Positions 1-8,212 are shown, numbered from the stretch's first letter. The stretch is DNA of 15,818 bases from Bacteroidales bacterium (GCA_007130545.1 SLSG01000193.1:1-15818), one strand, 5' to 3'. Numbers and translations: made by a program. The notes: generated by a model from the letters alone, not told the origin.

Positions 1-580
1 CTGCGCCTTTTTCGCCCCCGGTCTCCTCACCCGAGACCGACAGCATCGTGAAATTGTAGGGCAGGTCGTGTTCTGCGGCAAGGTCTGCAAAAGCCGCAAG
101 GCCCAGCAGCTGCATAACCGCTTGCGCCTTGTTGTCGATCGCGCCACGGCCCCATACGTATCCGTCGGCAATTGTCCCGGAAAAAGGCGGATAGTTCCAG
201 GCCTCATGGTCTCCGGCCGGCACCACATCGATATGGTTCAGAAACACCACATTGGGCTTCCCGGTTTCAAGCGGGTACAAAGACGCGGCAAAATTGTAAC
301 TGTCTGGTTCATCTGTAAATACGCGGACATGCAAGCCCTTATCCATGCAGACACCAGCCAGAAAAACCCCGGCTTCTTTTTCATTTCCGGTAACCGAAGC
401 CCGCTGAACATACTGACTAAGCAGAATGCCTGCCCCGGACGTCTCCTCCTGGAGAAACGGTCGGAAGGGAAAGGCCTGGGAAACCCATCCCAACAGAAAA
501 ATGGCCAGTGGCATGACGGGGCGTAAACGCACGAAGAGGTGCAACAACTGCAAAGTTTGATGTTTTAAAATATTTCCCAT
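1..580 (-). CDS. M20 family metallopeptidase (CPS1-like), N-terminal part, cut by window edge
   Basis: Only the first 193 codons are visible; the gene runs off the left edge. The visible part carries the hallmarks of M20 zinc peptidases: NHIDVVPAG at about residues 115-123 (zinc ligand H116, D118), WGRGAIDNK at 143-151 (D149, the bridging metal ligand) and SGEETGG at 183-189 (E185/E186, general base and zinc ligand). The pattern resembles carboxypeptidase S-like M20 enzymes, which remove residues from short peptides. A hydrophobic stretch at about residues 24-37 suggests a signal peptide or membrane anchor, so the enzyme probably acts outside the cytoplasm. An ATG at codon 23 (position 514) is an alternative start that would place the hydrophobic stretch at the N-terminus; neither start has a clear ribosome site. 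It lies 43 bases after the symporter gene on the same strand and is probably co-transcribed. The family call is firm; the substrate is unknown. Confidence 0.88.
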   Translation of the reverse strand, partial: MGNILKHQTLQLLHLFVRLRPVMPLAIFLLGWVSQAFPFRPFLQEETSGAGILLSQYVQRASVTGNEKEAGVFLAGVCMDKGLHVRVFTDEPDSYNFAASLYPLETGKPNVVFLNHIDVVPAGDHEAWNYPPFSGTIADGYVWGRGAIDNKAQAVMQLLGLAAFADLAAEHDLPYNFTMLSVSGEETGGEKGA

Positions 581-623
581 AAAAATACAGAAATTCCCGT
601 TACATCAGCCATTCCCGAAGATC

Positions 624-2426
624 TTAACGATCCAGTTTTTCCCAGCCTATCCGGGACAAGTTGTAATAGATGATCGCACCTGCCAGCATGGCAATGGCAA
701 AGAAAGCCAGGGCCTGCAAGGTTTGTCCGAAAATCAGCTTGCCGGTCCCGAACAAGCTGAACATCACCAAAATACAACCGGAGATGTAATTGACAAACAA
801 TTGCTTGTAGCCTGTGTCTCCCTGAACTTCGGGGAGTTGCTCAGCAACAGGTTTCCAGCCCGGGCCTCCCGGATGCACCCTTGTGTAAAAGGCTTTGAGG
901 GTCGTCATTGAAGCAGGTTTCGTGGAAAACATGACCACCAGCCAGACCAGGGTGGACCATCCGACAATGATGATCAAGGTGAGTTCGTACTCCAGCTTCA
1001 GGTAAAAGACCAGGAAGGGATAGACGGCATAAGGTGCCAGCATGGCGGCAATCTCGGTCCAGGCATTGACCCGCCACCAGAACCACCGCAGCAATAAGAC
1101 CAGTCCGATTCCCCCGCTGCAGGCCAATATGAACCGCCAGGCATCGCTGATCTTGTCAAATTGCGTCGTGACCAACAGCGAGAACACCATCAGAAGCACC
1201 GTGGTGATCCTGGAAACCCGCACATAATAGGCCTCGGTAGCGCCGGGACGGACAAAAGGGCGGTAGAGGTCGTTTACAATATAGGATGTGCCCCAATTGG
1301 TCTGCGAAGCCATGGTCGACATATAGGCCGCAAAAAACGCGGCAAGCAGCAGTCCGAGCAATCCGGGGGGCAAGAGGTCGCGAATGACCATCACATAGGT
1401 GGCGCCCTTGTCGGCCTCATTGGGATACAGGACCAGCGCAACCAGGGCCACGATGATCCATGGCCAGGGCCTGACGGCAAAATGGGCCACCTGAAACCAG
1501 AGCGTCGCCAGCAGGGAGTGCTTTTCATCCTTTGCCGACATCATTCGCTGGGCCACATATCCTCCGCCCCCGGGCTCTGCCCCAGGATACCAGCTGGCCC
1601 ACCATTGCACACCAAGGTAGGCCACCAGGGCCACCACGCTCATTTGCATGAGTCCGCCAAGCTGCGCACCGGCGCCCTCCCCCCCGATCACCGGGAAGAA
1701 ATCAAACACCCAGTTTACCTCCGAGAGTCCCTCGGTCAGACCGCTGACACCCCCGACATGCCTCAGGGCGATGATGGCCAGGATGATGCTGCCACCCATG
1801 GCAATGATGAACTGAAAAGTGTCGGTGATGGAAACGCCCCACAAGCCTGAAAGCGCCGAATACAAGGCCACCAGCGCCATCAGCATACCCACGGCCAGCA
1901 GGTGTACCGGGAAAGTGATCCCCAGCAGGGAGACCTCTGTCATGCCGAAAATCGTCAGGCCGGGAAACATCACCTGGAGTATCTTCACCATGGCCAGGTT
2001 GACCCAGGCCATTACAATGGCATTCATGAACACCCCGATATACAATGCCCTGAAGCCCCGCAGGAAACGGGCAGATTTCCCCGAATAGCGGATGGAAACA
2101 AATTCTGCATCGGTCATGATCCCGGCCCTGCGCCAGAGCCGTGCAAAAAAGAAAACGGTCAGCATCCCGCCAAAGAGCATGTTCCACCAAAGCCAGTTAC
2201 CTGCAATTCCCCTTTCAGCCACCAGCTCCGTGACAGCCAGCGGGGTATCGGCAGCAAACGTTGTAGCCACCATGCTGGTTCCGGCCACGTACCAGGGAAG
2301 GTTGCGCCCGGTCAGAAAAAAATCGGACGTGCTTTTTCCGGCCCTTTTCCGCATGTAAAAGCCGATGCCAATGGCCACAAGAAAAAAGGCAGCAATGATG
2401 GTCCAGTCGAGATTTGTGATCAGCAT
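624..2426 (-). CDS. Sodium:solute symporter, SSS (SLC5) family
   Basis: A 600-residue polytopic membrane protein with about 13-14 hydrophobic segments, the usual size for the SSS/SLC5 family, which couples sodium entry to uptake of sugars, amino acids or other small solutes. Family marks include TSDFFLTGRNLPWYVAG at about 33-49, the TM1-like segment AGTSMVATTFAADTPLA at 48-64, the SSS signature region YSALSGLWGVSITDTFQ at 189-205, and the TM8-like AAYMSTMASQTNWGTS at 366-381, where sodium-site serine/threonine residues normally lie. The start ATG is two bases after the stop of the NagB/PIG-L fusion gene, which implies translational coupling. With GH20 and NagB-like neighbours, an amino sugar is a plausible substrate, but this rests on context only; SSS proteins cannot be assigned a substrate from motifs. 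The long stretch at about 500-545 before the last two membrane segments is likely a cytoplasmic loop. Confidence 0.92.
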   Translation of the reverse strand: MLITNLDWTIIAAFFLVAIGIGFYMRKRAGKSTSDFFLTGRNLPWYVAGTSMVATTFAADTPLAVTELVAERGIAGNWLWWNMLFGGMLTVFFFARLWRRAGIMTDAEFVSIRYSGKSARFLRGFRALYIGVFMNAIVMAWVNLAMVKILQVMFPGLTIFGMTEVSLLGITFPVHLLAVGMLMALVALYSALSGLWGVSITDTFQFIIAMGGSIILAIIALRHVGGVSGLTEGLSEVNWVFDFFPVIGGEGAGAQLGGLMQMSVVALVAYLGVQWWASWYPGAEPGGGGYVAQRMMSAKDEKHSLLATLWFQVAHFAVRPWPWIIVALVALVLYPNEADKGATYVMVIRDLLPPGLLGLLLAAFFAAYMSTMASQTNWGTSYIVNDLYRPFVRPGATEAYYVRVSRITTVLLMVFSLLVTTQFDKISDAWRFILACSGGIGLVLLLRWFWWRVNAWTEIAAMLAPYAVYPFLVFYLKLEYELTLIIIVGWSTLVWLVVMFSTKPASMTTLKAFYTRVHPGGPGWKPVAEQLPEVQGDTGYKQLFVNYISGCILVMFSLFGTGKLIFGQTLQALAFFAIAMLAGAIIYYNLSRIGWEKLDR

Positions 2427-2428
2427 GT

Positions 2429-4873
2429 TTATCGCTTTGGTTGATCTGAATGTGTGTCTTCGTCCGTCGGGGGGACTCCATACCCGGGTTTCCCGTGACC
2501 CTCTACCGAATCCCTGAGTGTCCTGGCGTGCAGCAGGAATTCATCCACCCCCATTTCCTTCAGGTAGACCAAGCCATGGGTAGCCCTGATCTTGGGATGC
2601 GTATTCTGGTAAAAATGGTTTTTTCCCAGGAGCAGCTGTATGTCCTGCAACTGCTCCACCCAGATCTTCTCTGCCAGGTCACTGAATTTCCCGTTTAGCT
2701 CCGGACTGGGGAATGAGGCGTCCACCTGGCTTACATAGCAATGCGTAAAGGCATCCCCCATGGCAGACATGGCATTGAGCGAAACCGGGAATATGATGTT
2801 GGCTTCCGCGGCATGGAAGCGGTACCAAACGTTCCGGTACCCCCAGATGCGCAGTCCCGACAAATCCTTTTCTGCCTTCAAAAGCCTCAGGGCAGCGGCA
2901 ACGGCCTGCAGCACCTTGTAGTGGGTATCCGGACCGCTGCCTTCGGGATCGAAAGCTACGCTAAGCACGGTGGGGTTCAGCTTACGCAGCATTTGCAGAA
3001 TGGGCACCACATCGCGCGATTCGCTGGGGGCTTCCGTAAAAATATCCCCCTGGTAGAATCCCAAACGCAGGTGGTGTACATGCTCCACCTGAATCCCGTA
3101 ATGCGCCCAGACCAGTTCCTCCTCGAATTCCCTGATCATTCCCTTCAGGCGCTGTATCTCAGGGGGATTTCGCTCCCCGTCATAACTATCCCTTAAAGCC
3201 GATAGCACAGCAACTATCACATCCCGCAACTGATCCTTGCTTTGGATCCCGTAAATACCGACCAGGGAACGGACCAGGCGGTGACAAACGCCCCGGCGGC
3301 GTTCCATTTCTTCCCCGGCCGCCACCTTGTTCAGGTAATGGTAGACATCCTTGTCGCTCTTCATCTGATAGCCCCGCTCGAAGAAGTCCGGGTATTCCAC
3401 CATCTGGATGAAACCCTGGTCAAGGAATTTCACTGTGTCGGCCAGTAAGTCGATCATGAACCTGTTGGTAACGGCGGTAAATCCCGAGGTCATCACCGCA
3501 AAGTGGAACTGGTTTGACGGAATCCGGATGTGGCTGGCAATGAACGGCAGGAGGCCCAGCATGATGTCGTCGTGGTGTGGCCCGGTGTGCAGAAACACCT
3601 GGTCTTCTTCCTTGCGCATGCCCCGATTCATTTTTTCAATGATACTTCTGGCAACCGATCCAACCACATCGCCACGGCCAGGGATCAGGCGGGCATAGGG
3701 ATCCGCTTCCAGGTCTTCGGGCAGGATATGGTGGCCATACTTTTCGATTTTTCTGCACAGGTCAATGACCGCCCGCTCCGTTTTCTGATGGGTCCACTTC
3801 CCCTCTGCGTAATACCTTTCCATGCTGTCAGACAAGAGGGAAGCGGCTCCCCTGCTCAGGAAAAAACGGGCCTTTTCAAGTTTCTGCAACACAGTGGCAG
3901 GGTAAAGATTCTGCATATCTGATTCAAGGGATTCCCTGACAATCTTTGCCTTGGCTTCCCCGGCAGCCATGATGATGGCCACCGCATCCGGATTCCAGGT
4001 GATGGTTTCCAGTCCGATTGTGATCACCAGGCGATTTGCCGACACCTCTATTCCGCCCAGGTCACCGGCTGCCACGGCCTGGGTCTCAAAATTGGTTTCG
4101 GTGAGGCGTGTGGTGCTGAACGGGTCCGTACCGCGGGTATTGAAAGCGATATGGCCGTCGGGACCGATACCCCCCAGAAAAAAACCAATGCCACCCATGT
4201 CCCGGATATTCTGCTCGTATGCACTGCACCACTGGTCGATCAGGAAAATGGAATCCTGCTGGAGTTGTTCGAGCCTGGACCGGCTTTCCCTGTAGCGGAG
4301 CGAAAGATCGATGCGCATTTCCGGGAAGACCTCCCGAAAATCTTTTCCCCCGGCAAGCGGGATTGCTTCGCATTGCATCAGCAGTGCCTTCCCGGGGTCC
4401 AGTCCGAATCCCCTGATGTAAAACTCCGTGACATAATGGTAAAAACTATTGTGCTGGGCAGAGGGAATGGGATAAAACTCATCGATCTGGACAAATCGGA
4501 GGTTTTGCAGGGTCGGTTTGCTTCTCAGGTCTAAGCCGTACCGCATGCGGATCTCCCTTACCTCCGGCAGATCCCAGTTCCCAAGAATAAAGCGGGTCCA
4601 ACGGATAAAAAACTCGGGTGTTTTTCCGGTCGGCAAGCTGATCACCCCGCCGGGATGTGCTGCGGCCCATTCCAGGAAACGCAATGCCGTAATCAGTCCA
4701 AGCTCCGGAAAATTCTCCACCACCACAGAGGGAATCGCCCGGGTAGGCGAAAAACCGTAAAGGCGCAAAAAGCTTTCCTCCACTTTTGACAGGACGGGCC
4801 CCCGATGCATGGTGTTCCTGGTTTTCTCAGCCATACGGCAGAATGCGTGTTGTAATGCAACGAAAATAAACAT
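2429..4873 (-). CDS. NagB-like glucosamine-6-phosphate deaminase/isomerase fused to PIG-L (LmbE) deacetylase-like domain
   Basis: An 814-codon frame with two enzyme domains; E. coli NagB alone has 266 residues. The NagB-like part (about 30-360) shows the sugar-phosphate loop ISLPTGKTPEF (78-88), VQIDEFYPI (128-136, with D131 at the E. coli Asp72 position) and GGIGPDGHIAFN (234-245, with D239 and H241 matching Asp141 and His143). The residue equivalent to E. coli Glu148 is threonine (T246). The C-terminal part (about 425-700) resembles PIG-L/LmbE zinc deacetylases: TGPHHDDIMLG (430-440) matches the PHPDD motif with H433, D435 and D436 kept, and GPDTHYKV (647-654) could supply the third ligand, H651. 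Such long NagB proteins are, to my knowledge, common in Bacteroidota. By family, NagB converts glucosamine-6-phosphate to fructose-6-phosphate and ammonia; the PIG-L domain might remove an N-acetyl group, but this is unproven. The first ATG leaves only 36 bases to the divergent gene and gives an odd leader. Met14 (4834) or Met22 (4810, preceded by AGGA at 4816-4819) are more likely starts. It probably heads an operon with the symporter. Confidence 0.85.
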   Translation of the reverse strand: MFIFVALQHAFCRMAEKTRNTMHRGPVLSKVEESFLRLYGFSPTRAIPSVVVENFPELGLITALRFLEWAAAHPGGVISLPTGKTPEFFIRWTRFILGNWDLPEVREIRMRYGLDLRSKPTLQNLRFVQIDEFYPIPSAQHNSFYHYVTEFYIRGFGLDPGKALLMQCEAIPLAGGKDFREVFPEMRIDLSLRYRESRSRLEQLQQDSIFLIDQWCSAYEQNIRDMGGIGFFLGGIGPDGHIAFNTRGTDPFSTTRLTETNFETQAVAAGDLGGIEVSANRLVITIGLETITWNPDAVAIIMAAGEAKAKIVRESLESDMQNLYPATVLQKLEKARFFLSRGAASLLSDSMERYYAEGKWTHQKTERAVIDLCRKIEKYGHHILPEDLEADPYARLIPGRGDVVGSVARSIIEKMNRGMRKEEDQVFLHTGPHHDDIMLGLLPFIASHIRIPSNQFHFAVMTSGFTAVTNRFMIDLLADTVKFLDQGFIQMVEYPDFFERGYQMKSDKDVYHYLNKVAAGEEMERRRGVCHRLVRSLVGIYGIQSKDQLRDVIVAVLSALRDSYDGERNPPEIQRLKGMIREFEEELVWAHYGIQVEHVHHLRLGFYQGDIFTEAPSESRDVVPILQMLRKLNPTVLSVAFDPEGSGPDTHYKVLQAVAAALRLLKAEKDLSGLRIWGYRNVWYRFHAAEANIIFPVSLNAMSAMGDAFTHCYVSQVDASFPSPELNGKFSDLAEKIWVEQLQDIQLLLGKNHFYQNTHPKIRATHGLVYLKEMGVDEFLLHARTLRDSVEGHGKPGYGVPPTDEDTHSDQPKR

Positions 4874-4880
4874 TATATCA

Positions 4881-4888
4881 TATCTTTA
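4881..4888 (+). promoter_or_regulatory. Possible -7 element for the GH20 gene
   Basis: TATCTTTA resembles the Bacteroidota -7 consensus TAnnTTTG with one mismatch and ends 21 bases before the GH20 ATG. I found no TTG at the expected distance upstream. The whole divergent gap (4874-4909) must also serve the minus-strand NagB/PIG-L gene unless that gene starts further inside. This is a weak call. Confidence 0.25.
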
Positions 4889-4909
4889 TCCCGATCTATC
4901 CGACAAAAC

Positions 4910-6580
4910 ATGAAAAAAAAACATTGCTTTCTGCTTGCCATCCTGGCCGGCATCTTGCATTTTGGTTGCTCCCGGCCGGCAGAACCCGTCCACCTCATTC
5001 CGCAGCCTGTGAAACTCGAATATACGAGGGGGGTCCACACACTGAGCAACCACATCCAGGTCCGATTCACCGGAGACGAGCCCGGCATGCAGGGAGTGGC
5101 CGAATACCTGCATGGGCTGCTGAAGTCCGCCGGCTTTAAAGTCTCTGTCGAATCCATTTCCCAGGGCACCAATGCGCGCAGGGGAATCATCCTGGCGACA
5201 GACCGGGAGATGGGCCGGCCTGAGGGCTATCTGCTGGAAATCACCCCCAGGGCGATCCGGATCACCGGCGGAAGTTTGCAGGGTGTATTCTATGGCATAC
5301 AGAGCCTTCGACAGATGCTGCCCCCGGAGATCGAAGATCCGGCCGCGGCAGCGGGCATTGCCTCCATTGACCTGCCCTGCCTGAAAATAGAGGATTATCC
5401 TGCCTTTGAATACCGGGGAATGCACCTGGATGTGGCCCGGCATTTCTTCCCGCTTGATTTTATTAAAAAGTATATCGATCTGATGGCCCTGCACAAAATG
5501 AACAACTTTCACTGGCACCTGACCGAGGACCAGGGCTGGCGGATAGAGATAAAGAAATATCCGCTGCTGACAGAGGTCGGGGCCTGGCGCAGCGAGACCC
5601 TGATCGGTCATGGGGGACGACCGCCCTTTGAGTTTGACGGGGAACCATATGGTGGTTACTATACGCAGGATGAGATCCGTGAGGTGCTGGCCTATGCCGC
5701 CGAGCGCTTCGTGAATGTAATCCCGGAGATTGAAATGCCCGGACATGCAACGGCAGCCCTGGCTGCTTACCCCCAGCTGGGGTGTACCGGCGGACCCTAT
5801 GAGGTGATTACCCGCTGGGGGGTGTTCCACGATGTGTTCTGTGCCGGGAACGAAGAAGTGTTTGGGTTTCTGGAAGACGTATTGACAGAAGTGGCGGAAT
5901 TGTTCCCCTCTCCCTTCATCCATATTGGGGGGGACGAATGTCCGAAAACCCGCTGGTCTGATTGCCCCAAATGCCAGGCACGCATAAATGAGGAAGGGCT
6001 GGCCGATGAGTATGAGCTGCAAAGCTATTTTATCCGCCGCATGGAGAATTTCCTGCTGGGCCTGGACCGCAACATCATTGGCTGGGATGAAATCCTGGAA
6101 GGCGGACTGGCACCGAATGCCACGGTGATGTCCTGGCGGGGCACCGAGGGAGGCATTGAGGCGGCCCAAATGGGCCAGAATGCGATTATGACCCCGGTTT
6201 CCCATTGCTATTTCGACTACTACCAGTCCGACCCGGAGACCCAGCCATTGGCCATCGGCGGTTATACCACCCTGGAAAAGGTGTACAGCTATAATCCCGT
6301 ACCGGAGGAACTTTCCCGCGAGGAAGCCAGGCACATCCTGGGGGCACAGGGCAATGTGTGGACCGAATACATGAAAACCCCTTCCCATGTGGAATACATG
6401 GCATATCCCCGGGCCATTGCCCTGGCAGAGGTGGTGTGGTCACCGGTTGAGACCAGGGATTACGAAGACTTCCTGGACCGGCTAAGAATGCACAGCCGGC
6501 GACTGGATGCGATGAAGGTGAATTATTATTCTGGAAACCTGGAAGAAGACGCAGGCGGCCAGACAAACAACCAGCCGTAA
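4910..6580 (+). CDS. Beta-N-acetylhexosaminidase, glycoside hydrolase family 20, secreted lipoprotein-like
   Basis: A 556-residue exo-enzyme expected to cleave terminal N-acetylglucosamine or N-acetylgalactosamine from glycans or chito-oligosaccharides. The N-terminus is MKKK, a hydrophobic core, then Cys20 in LHFGC, a relaxed lipobox, so export and lipid anchoring are likely. The GH20 N-terminal alpha/beta domain covers about 25-160 (LIPQPVKLEY at 29-38; GSLQGVFYGIQSLRQ at 121-135). The catalytic barrel follows: YRGMHLDVARHFF (168-180, with substrate-binding R169), NNFHWHLTEDQGWR (198-211), IPEIEMPGHA (271-280), and the catalytic pair D342-E343 in HIGGDECPKTRW. W409 (SWRG) and W484 (NVWTEY) sit where aromatic residues line the sugar pocket. 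GH20 enzymes use the substrate acetamido group, oriented by the Asp, as nucleophile. It is divergent from the NagB/PIG-L gene, consistent with amino-sugar release outside and breakdown inside. The gene is complete. Confidence 0.96.
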   Translation: MKKKHCFLLAILAGILHFGCSRPAEPVHLIPQPVKLEYTRGVHTLSNHIQVRFTGDEPGMQGVAEYLHGLLKSAGFKVSVESISQGTNARRGIILATDREMGRPEGYLLEITPRAIRITGGSLQGVFYGIQSLRQMLPPEIEDPAAAAGIASIDLPCLKIEDYPAFEYRGMHLDVARHFFPLDFIKKYIDLMALHKMNNFHWHLTEDQGWRIEIKKYPLLTEVGAWRSETLIGHGGRPPFEFDGEPYGGYYTQDEIREVLAYAAERFVNVIPEIEMPGHATAALAAYPQLGCTGGPYEVITRWGVFHDVFCAGNEEVFGFLEDVLTEVAELFPSPFIHIGGDECPKTRWSDCPKCQARINEEGLADEYELQSYFIRRMENFLLGLDRNIIGWDEILEGGLAPNATVMSWRGTEGGIEAAQMGQNAIMTPVSHCYFDYYQSDPETQPLAIGGYTTLEKVYSYNPVPEELSREEARHILGAQGNVWTEYMKTPSHVEYMAYPRAIALAEVVWSPVETRDYEDFLDRLRMHSRRLDAMKVNYYSGNLEEDAGGQTNNQP

Positions 6581-6589
6581 AACCTACGC

Positions 6590-6687
6590 CCGGTTACTGA
6601 GAATACCTGGCCTGAAGGACCGGTTATTGAGGTTCCCCGGTCTGGCCTGAAGGACCGGTTATTGAGGTTCCCCGGTCTGGCCTGAAG
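6590..6687. repeat. 35-base tandem repeat containing a stop codon, between convergent genes
   Basis: Two perfect copies of a 35-base unit lie at 6609-6643 and 6644-6678 (beginning GGCCTGAAGGACCGGTTA), followed by a 9-base partial copy at 6679-6687. A shorter, degenerate copy precedes them (about 6590-6619). Read on the minus strand, each full unit encodes SGQTGEPQ followed by TAA. The transporter gene ends at the stop in the copy first reached (6659-6661); the equivalent stop in the next copy is at 6624-6626. Because 35 is not a multiple of three, a gain or loss of whole units leaves the protein unchanged as long as one copy remains. The unit looks like a local duplication of the gene's 3' end. 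Confidence 0.85.
6637..6658. terminator. Hairpin in the convergent gap, possible bidirectional terminator
   Basis: CCGGTC (6637-6642) and GACCGG (6653-6658) form a perfect 6-base-pair GC-rich stem around a 10-base loop. It arises at the junction of the two 35-base repeat copies and sits between convergent GH20 and transporter genes, where termination in both directions would be useful. No T-tract follows on either strand, so intrinsic termination is doubtful. Confidence 0.25.
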
Positions 6688-8161
6688 CCGCCGCCTGGTC
6701 TGATGGCCGGGACGGATTAAAGTATTTTCCGATCCACCTGTTCGCAAGCAATAAAACAGCCAGCACCAGAATCCACTGCACCACCATGGTCCCGGTGCTT
6801 TCGGCAGCGAGTGGGTTCCACCAGTTTTCCACGTCAGAGACGATGGACTGGTATATCAGCCAGATGAAGATGATGCCGATGATGATGGGATTCAGGTAGA
6901 TCAGCCAGTTGTACCAGCGCCCGATCTTCATTTTGCTCCCAAGCTGGTTCAGGTGCTCCACGCGGACCTTTTCCACGCCGTATTTCATGATGGCAATGGC
7001 GGTGAACATGCCGCTGAGCAACAGGGCAACCCCCCATACGAAGTCCTGGTTGTTCAGGAAATTCAAACTATAGGCCGAGGGAATGCCACATACGAAGCCT
7101 GCTGCGCAGGTCAGCATCACCGCCCTTTTGCGGTTCCAGCCGGCAGTGACCAGGTTGGCCACTCCGACTTCCACCTGCGATATCAGCGAGGAGACGGCCG
7201 CAAATGCCAGGCAAAGGAAGAAAAACAGCGCCATCAGACCGCCGCCGGGCATGGTCGTAAACAATTCCGACATATAGATAAAAGTCAGTCCCACATTCCC
7301 GGACGCCAGCGCCTCGTGCGCATATTCCATGCTCGGGGCCAGTGCAAAAATGGTAGGCAGGATAGCCAGTCCGGCAATGATGGCCACCGCCACATCGGCA
7401 TAGGCCACCACAAACATGCTCCCTCCTATTGCGTCCTTGGGCTTGGTGTAAATGGCGTAAGTCATCATCAGTGCCCAGCCGGCCCCGGTGGACCAGGCAG
7501 CCTGGGTGAATCCCTCCAGCCAGGTGCGCGGATTCAGCAGGTAATCCATATCGATCCGGAACAGATATTGCACCCCCAGAGAGGCGCCCGGCAGGGTCAA
7601 GGCACGGATCGCACCGGCTACCAGCAACAAGGCCAGCAGCGGAAGAATAATTTTGGAGAAGCGCTCTATTCCCTTAACCACGCCCTGGTACAGTATCAGG
7701 AAGGTCAGCCCCATGGCAATGATGTGATAGAAAATGGTTTCCCGTGGATTTGTGGAAAAGGTTTCCCACAATACCTTGGTGTCGCTTCCCTGGCTGAAGC
7801 TTCCCTGCAGGGCCAGCACCACGTATTTGATTGTCCAGCCCGTAACCACGCTGTAATAGAACATGATGGCGACACAGACAAAACCCATCCAGGCCCCTAC
7901 CCAATTAAATCGCCGGCCCATGAAATCGCCCATCGCTCCCACGGAACCCTTGCGGGTATGCCGGCCAATGGCCATTTCTGACATGAGCAAGGGAATAGAA
8001 CAAACAATGACCGCAATAATCAAAATGATCAGGAAGGAACCGCCCCCATGGGCGGCGGCCATGCGGGGAAACCGCCAGATGTTTCCGGTACCGACAGCCA
8101 TGGCGATGGCTGCCATAATGAAACCGAGCTTATTCGAAAAGAATTGCTGTTTTTCTTGCAT
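6659..8161 (-). CDS. Sodium-dependent transporter, NSS (SNF, LeuT-like) family
   Basis: A 500-residue membrane protein with about 12 hydrophobic segments. The NSS signature is near the N-terminus: LGFIMAAIAMAVGTGNIWRFP (residues 12-32, with GNIWRFP as the unwound TM1 motif). Further family marks are GGGSF (39-43), the TM3-like FYYSVVTGW (101-109), the TM6-like AAWSTGAGWALMMTYAIY (221-238) and the TM8-like AAVSSLISQVEVGVANLV (321-338). By family it imports amino acids or related amines with sodium; the exact substrate is not readable. The last eight residues, SGQTGEPQ, and the stop lie in a tandem 35-base repeat, so the tail is probably dispensable. It lies 51 bases after the secreted DUF885 gene on the same strand; a link between extracellular peptide breakdown and amino-acid uptake is possible but inferred. 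It is the last gene of the long minus-strand series and converges on GH20. Confidence 0.93.
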   Translation of the reverse strand: MQEKQQFFSNKLGFIMAAIAMAVGTGNIWRFPRMAAAHGGGSFLIILIIAVIVCSIPLLMSEMAIGRHTRKGSVGAMGDFMGRRFNWVGAWMGFVCVAIMFYYSVVTGWTIKYVVLALQGSFSQGSDTKVLWETFSTNPRETIFYHIIAMGLTFLILYQGVVKGIERFSKIILPLLALLLVAGAIRALTLPGASLGVQYLFRIDMDYLLNPRTWLEGFTQAAWSTGAGWALMMTYAIYTKPKDAIGGSMFVVAYADVAVAIIAGLAILPTIFALAPSMEYAHEALASGNVGLTFIYMSELFTTMPGGGLMALFFFLCLAFAAVSSLISQVEVGVANLVTAGWNRKRAVMLTCAAGFVCGIPSAYSLNFLNNQDFVWGVALLLSGMFTAIAIMKYGVEKVRVEHLNQLGSKMKIGRWYNWLIYLNPIIIGIIFIWLIYQSIVSDVENWWNPLAAESTGTMVVQWILVLAVLLLANRWIGKYFNPSRPSDQAAASGQTGEPQ

Positions 8162-8212
8162 TGGATGGCATTGGTTTGGTCGGATGAGACAGGGTTATCG
8201 TTTGGGGATGAA

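Noticed and set aside
5927..5933. Run of seven G within the GH20 catalytic motif codons, possible frameshift site
   Set aside because: The frame is intact across it (HIGGDE) and nothing suggests programmed slippage; it is explained by consecutive Gly codons.
4886..6388. A 500-codon open frame on the minus strand opposite the GH20 gene
   Set aside because: It is rich in His, Pro, Gly and Arg with no recognisable domain, while the plus strand encodes a complete GH20 enzyme with all catalytic motifs. Long antisense frames are expected in GC-rich coding DNA.
6953..7981. A 342-codon plus-strand frame opposite the NSS transporter
   Set aside because: Its low-complexity His/Gln/Gly-rich translation is typical of an antisense shadow; the minus strand holds a full NSS transporter.
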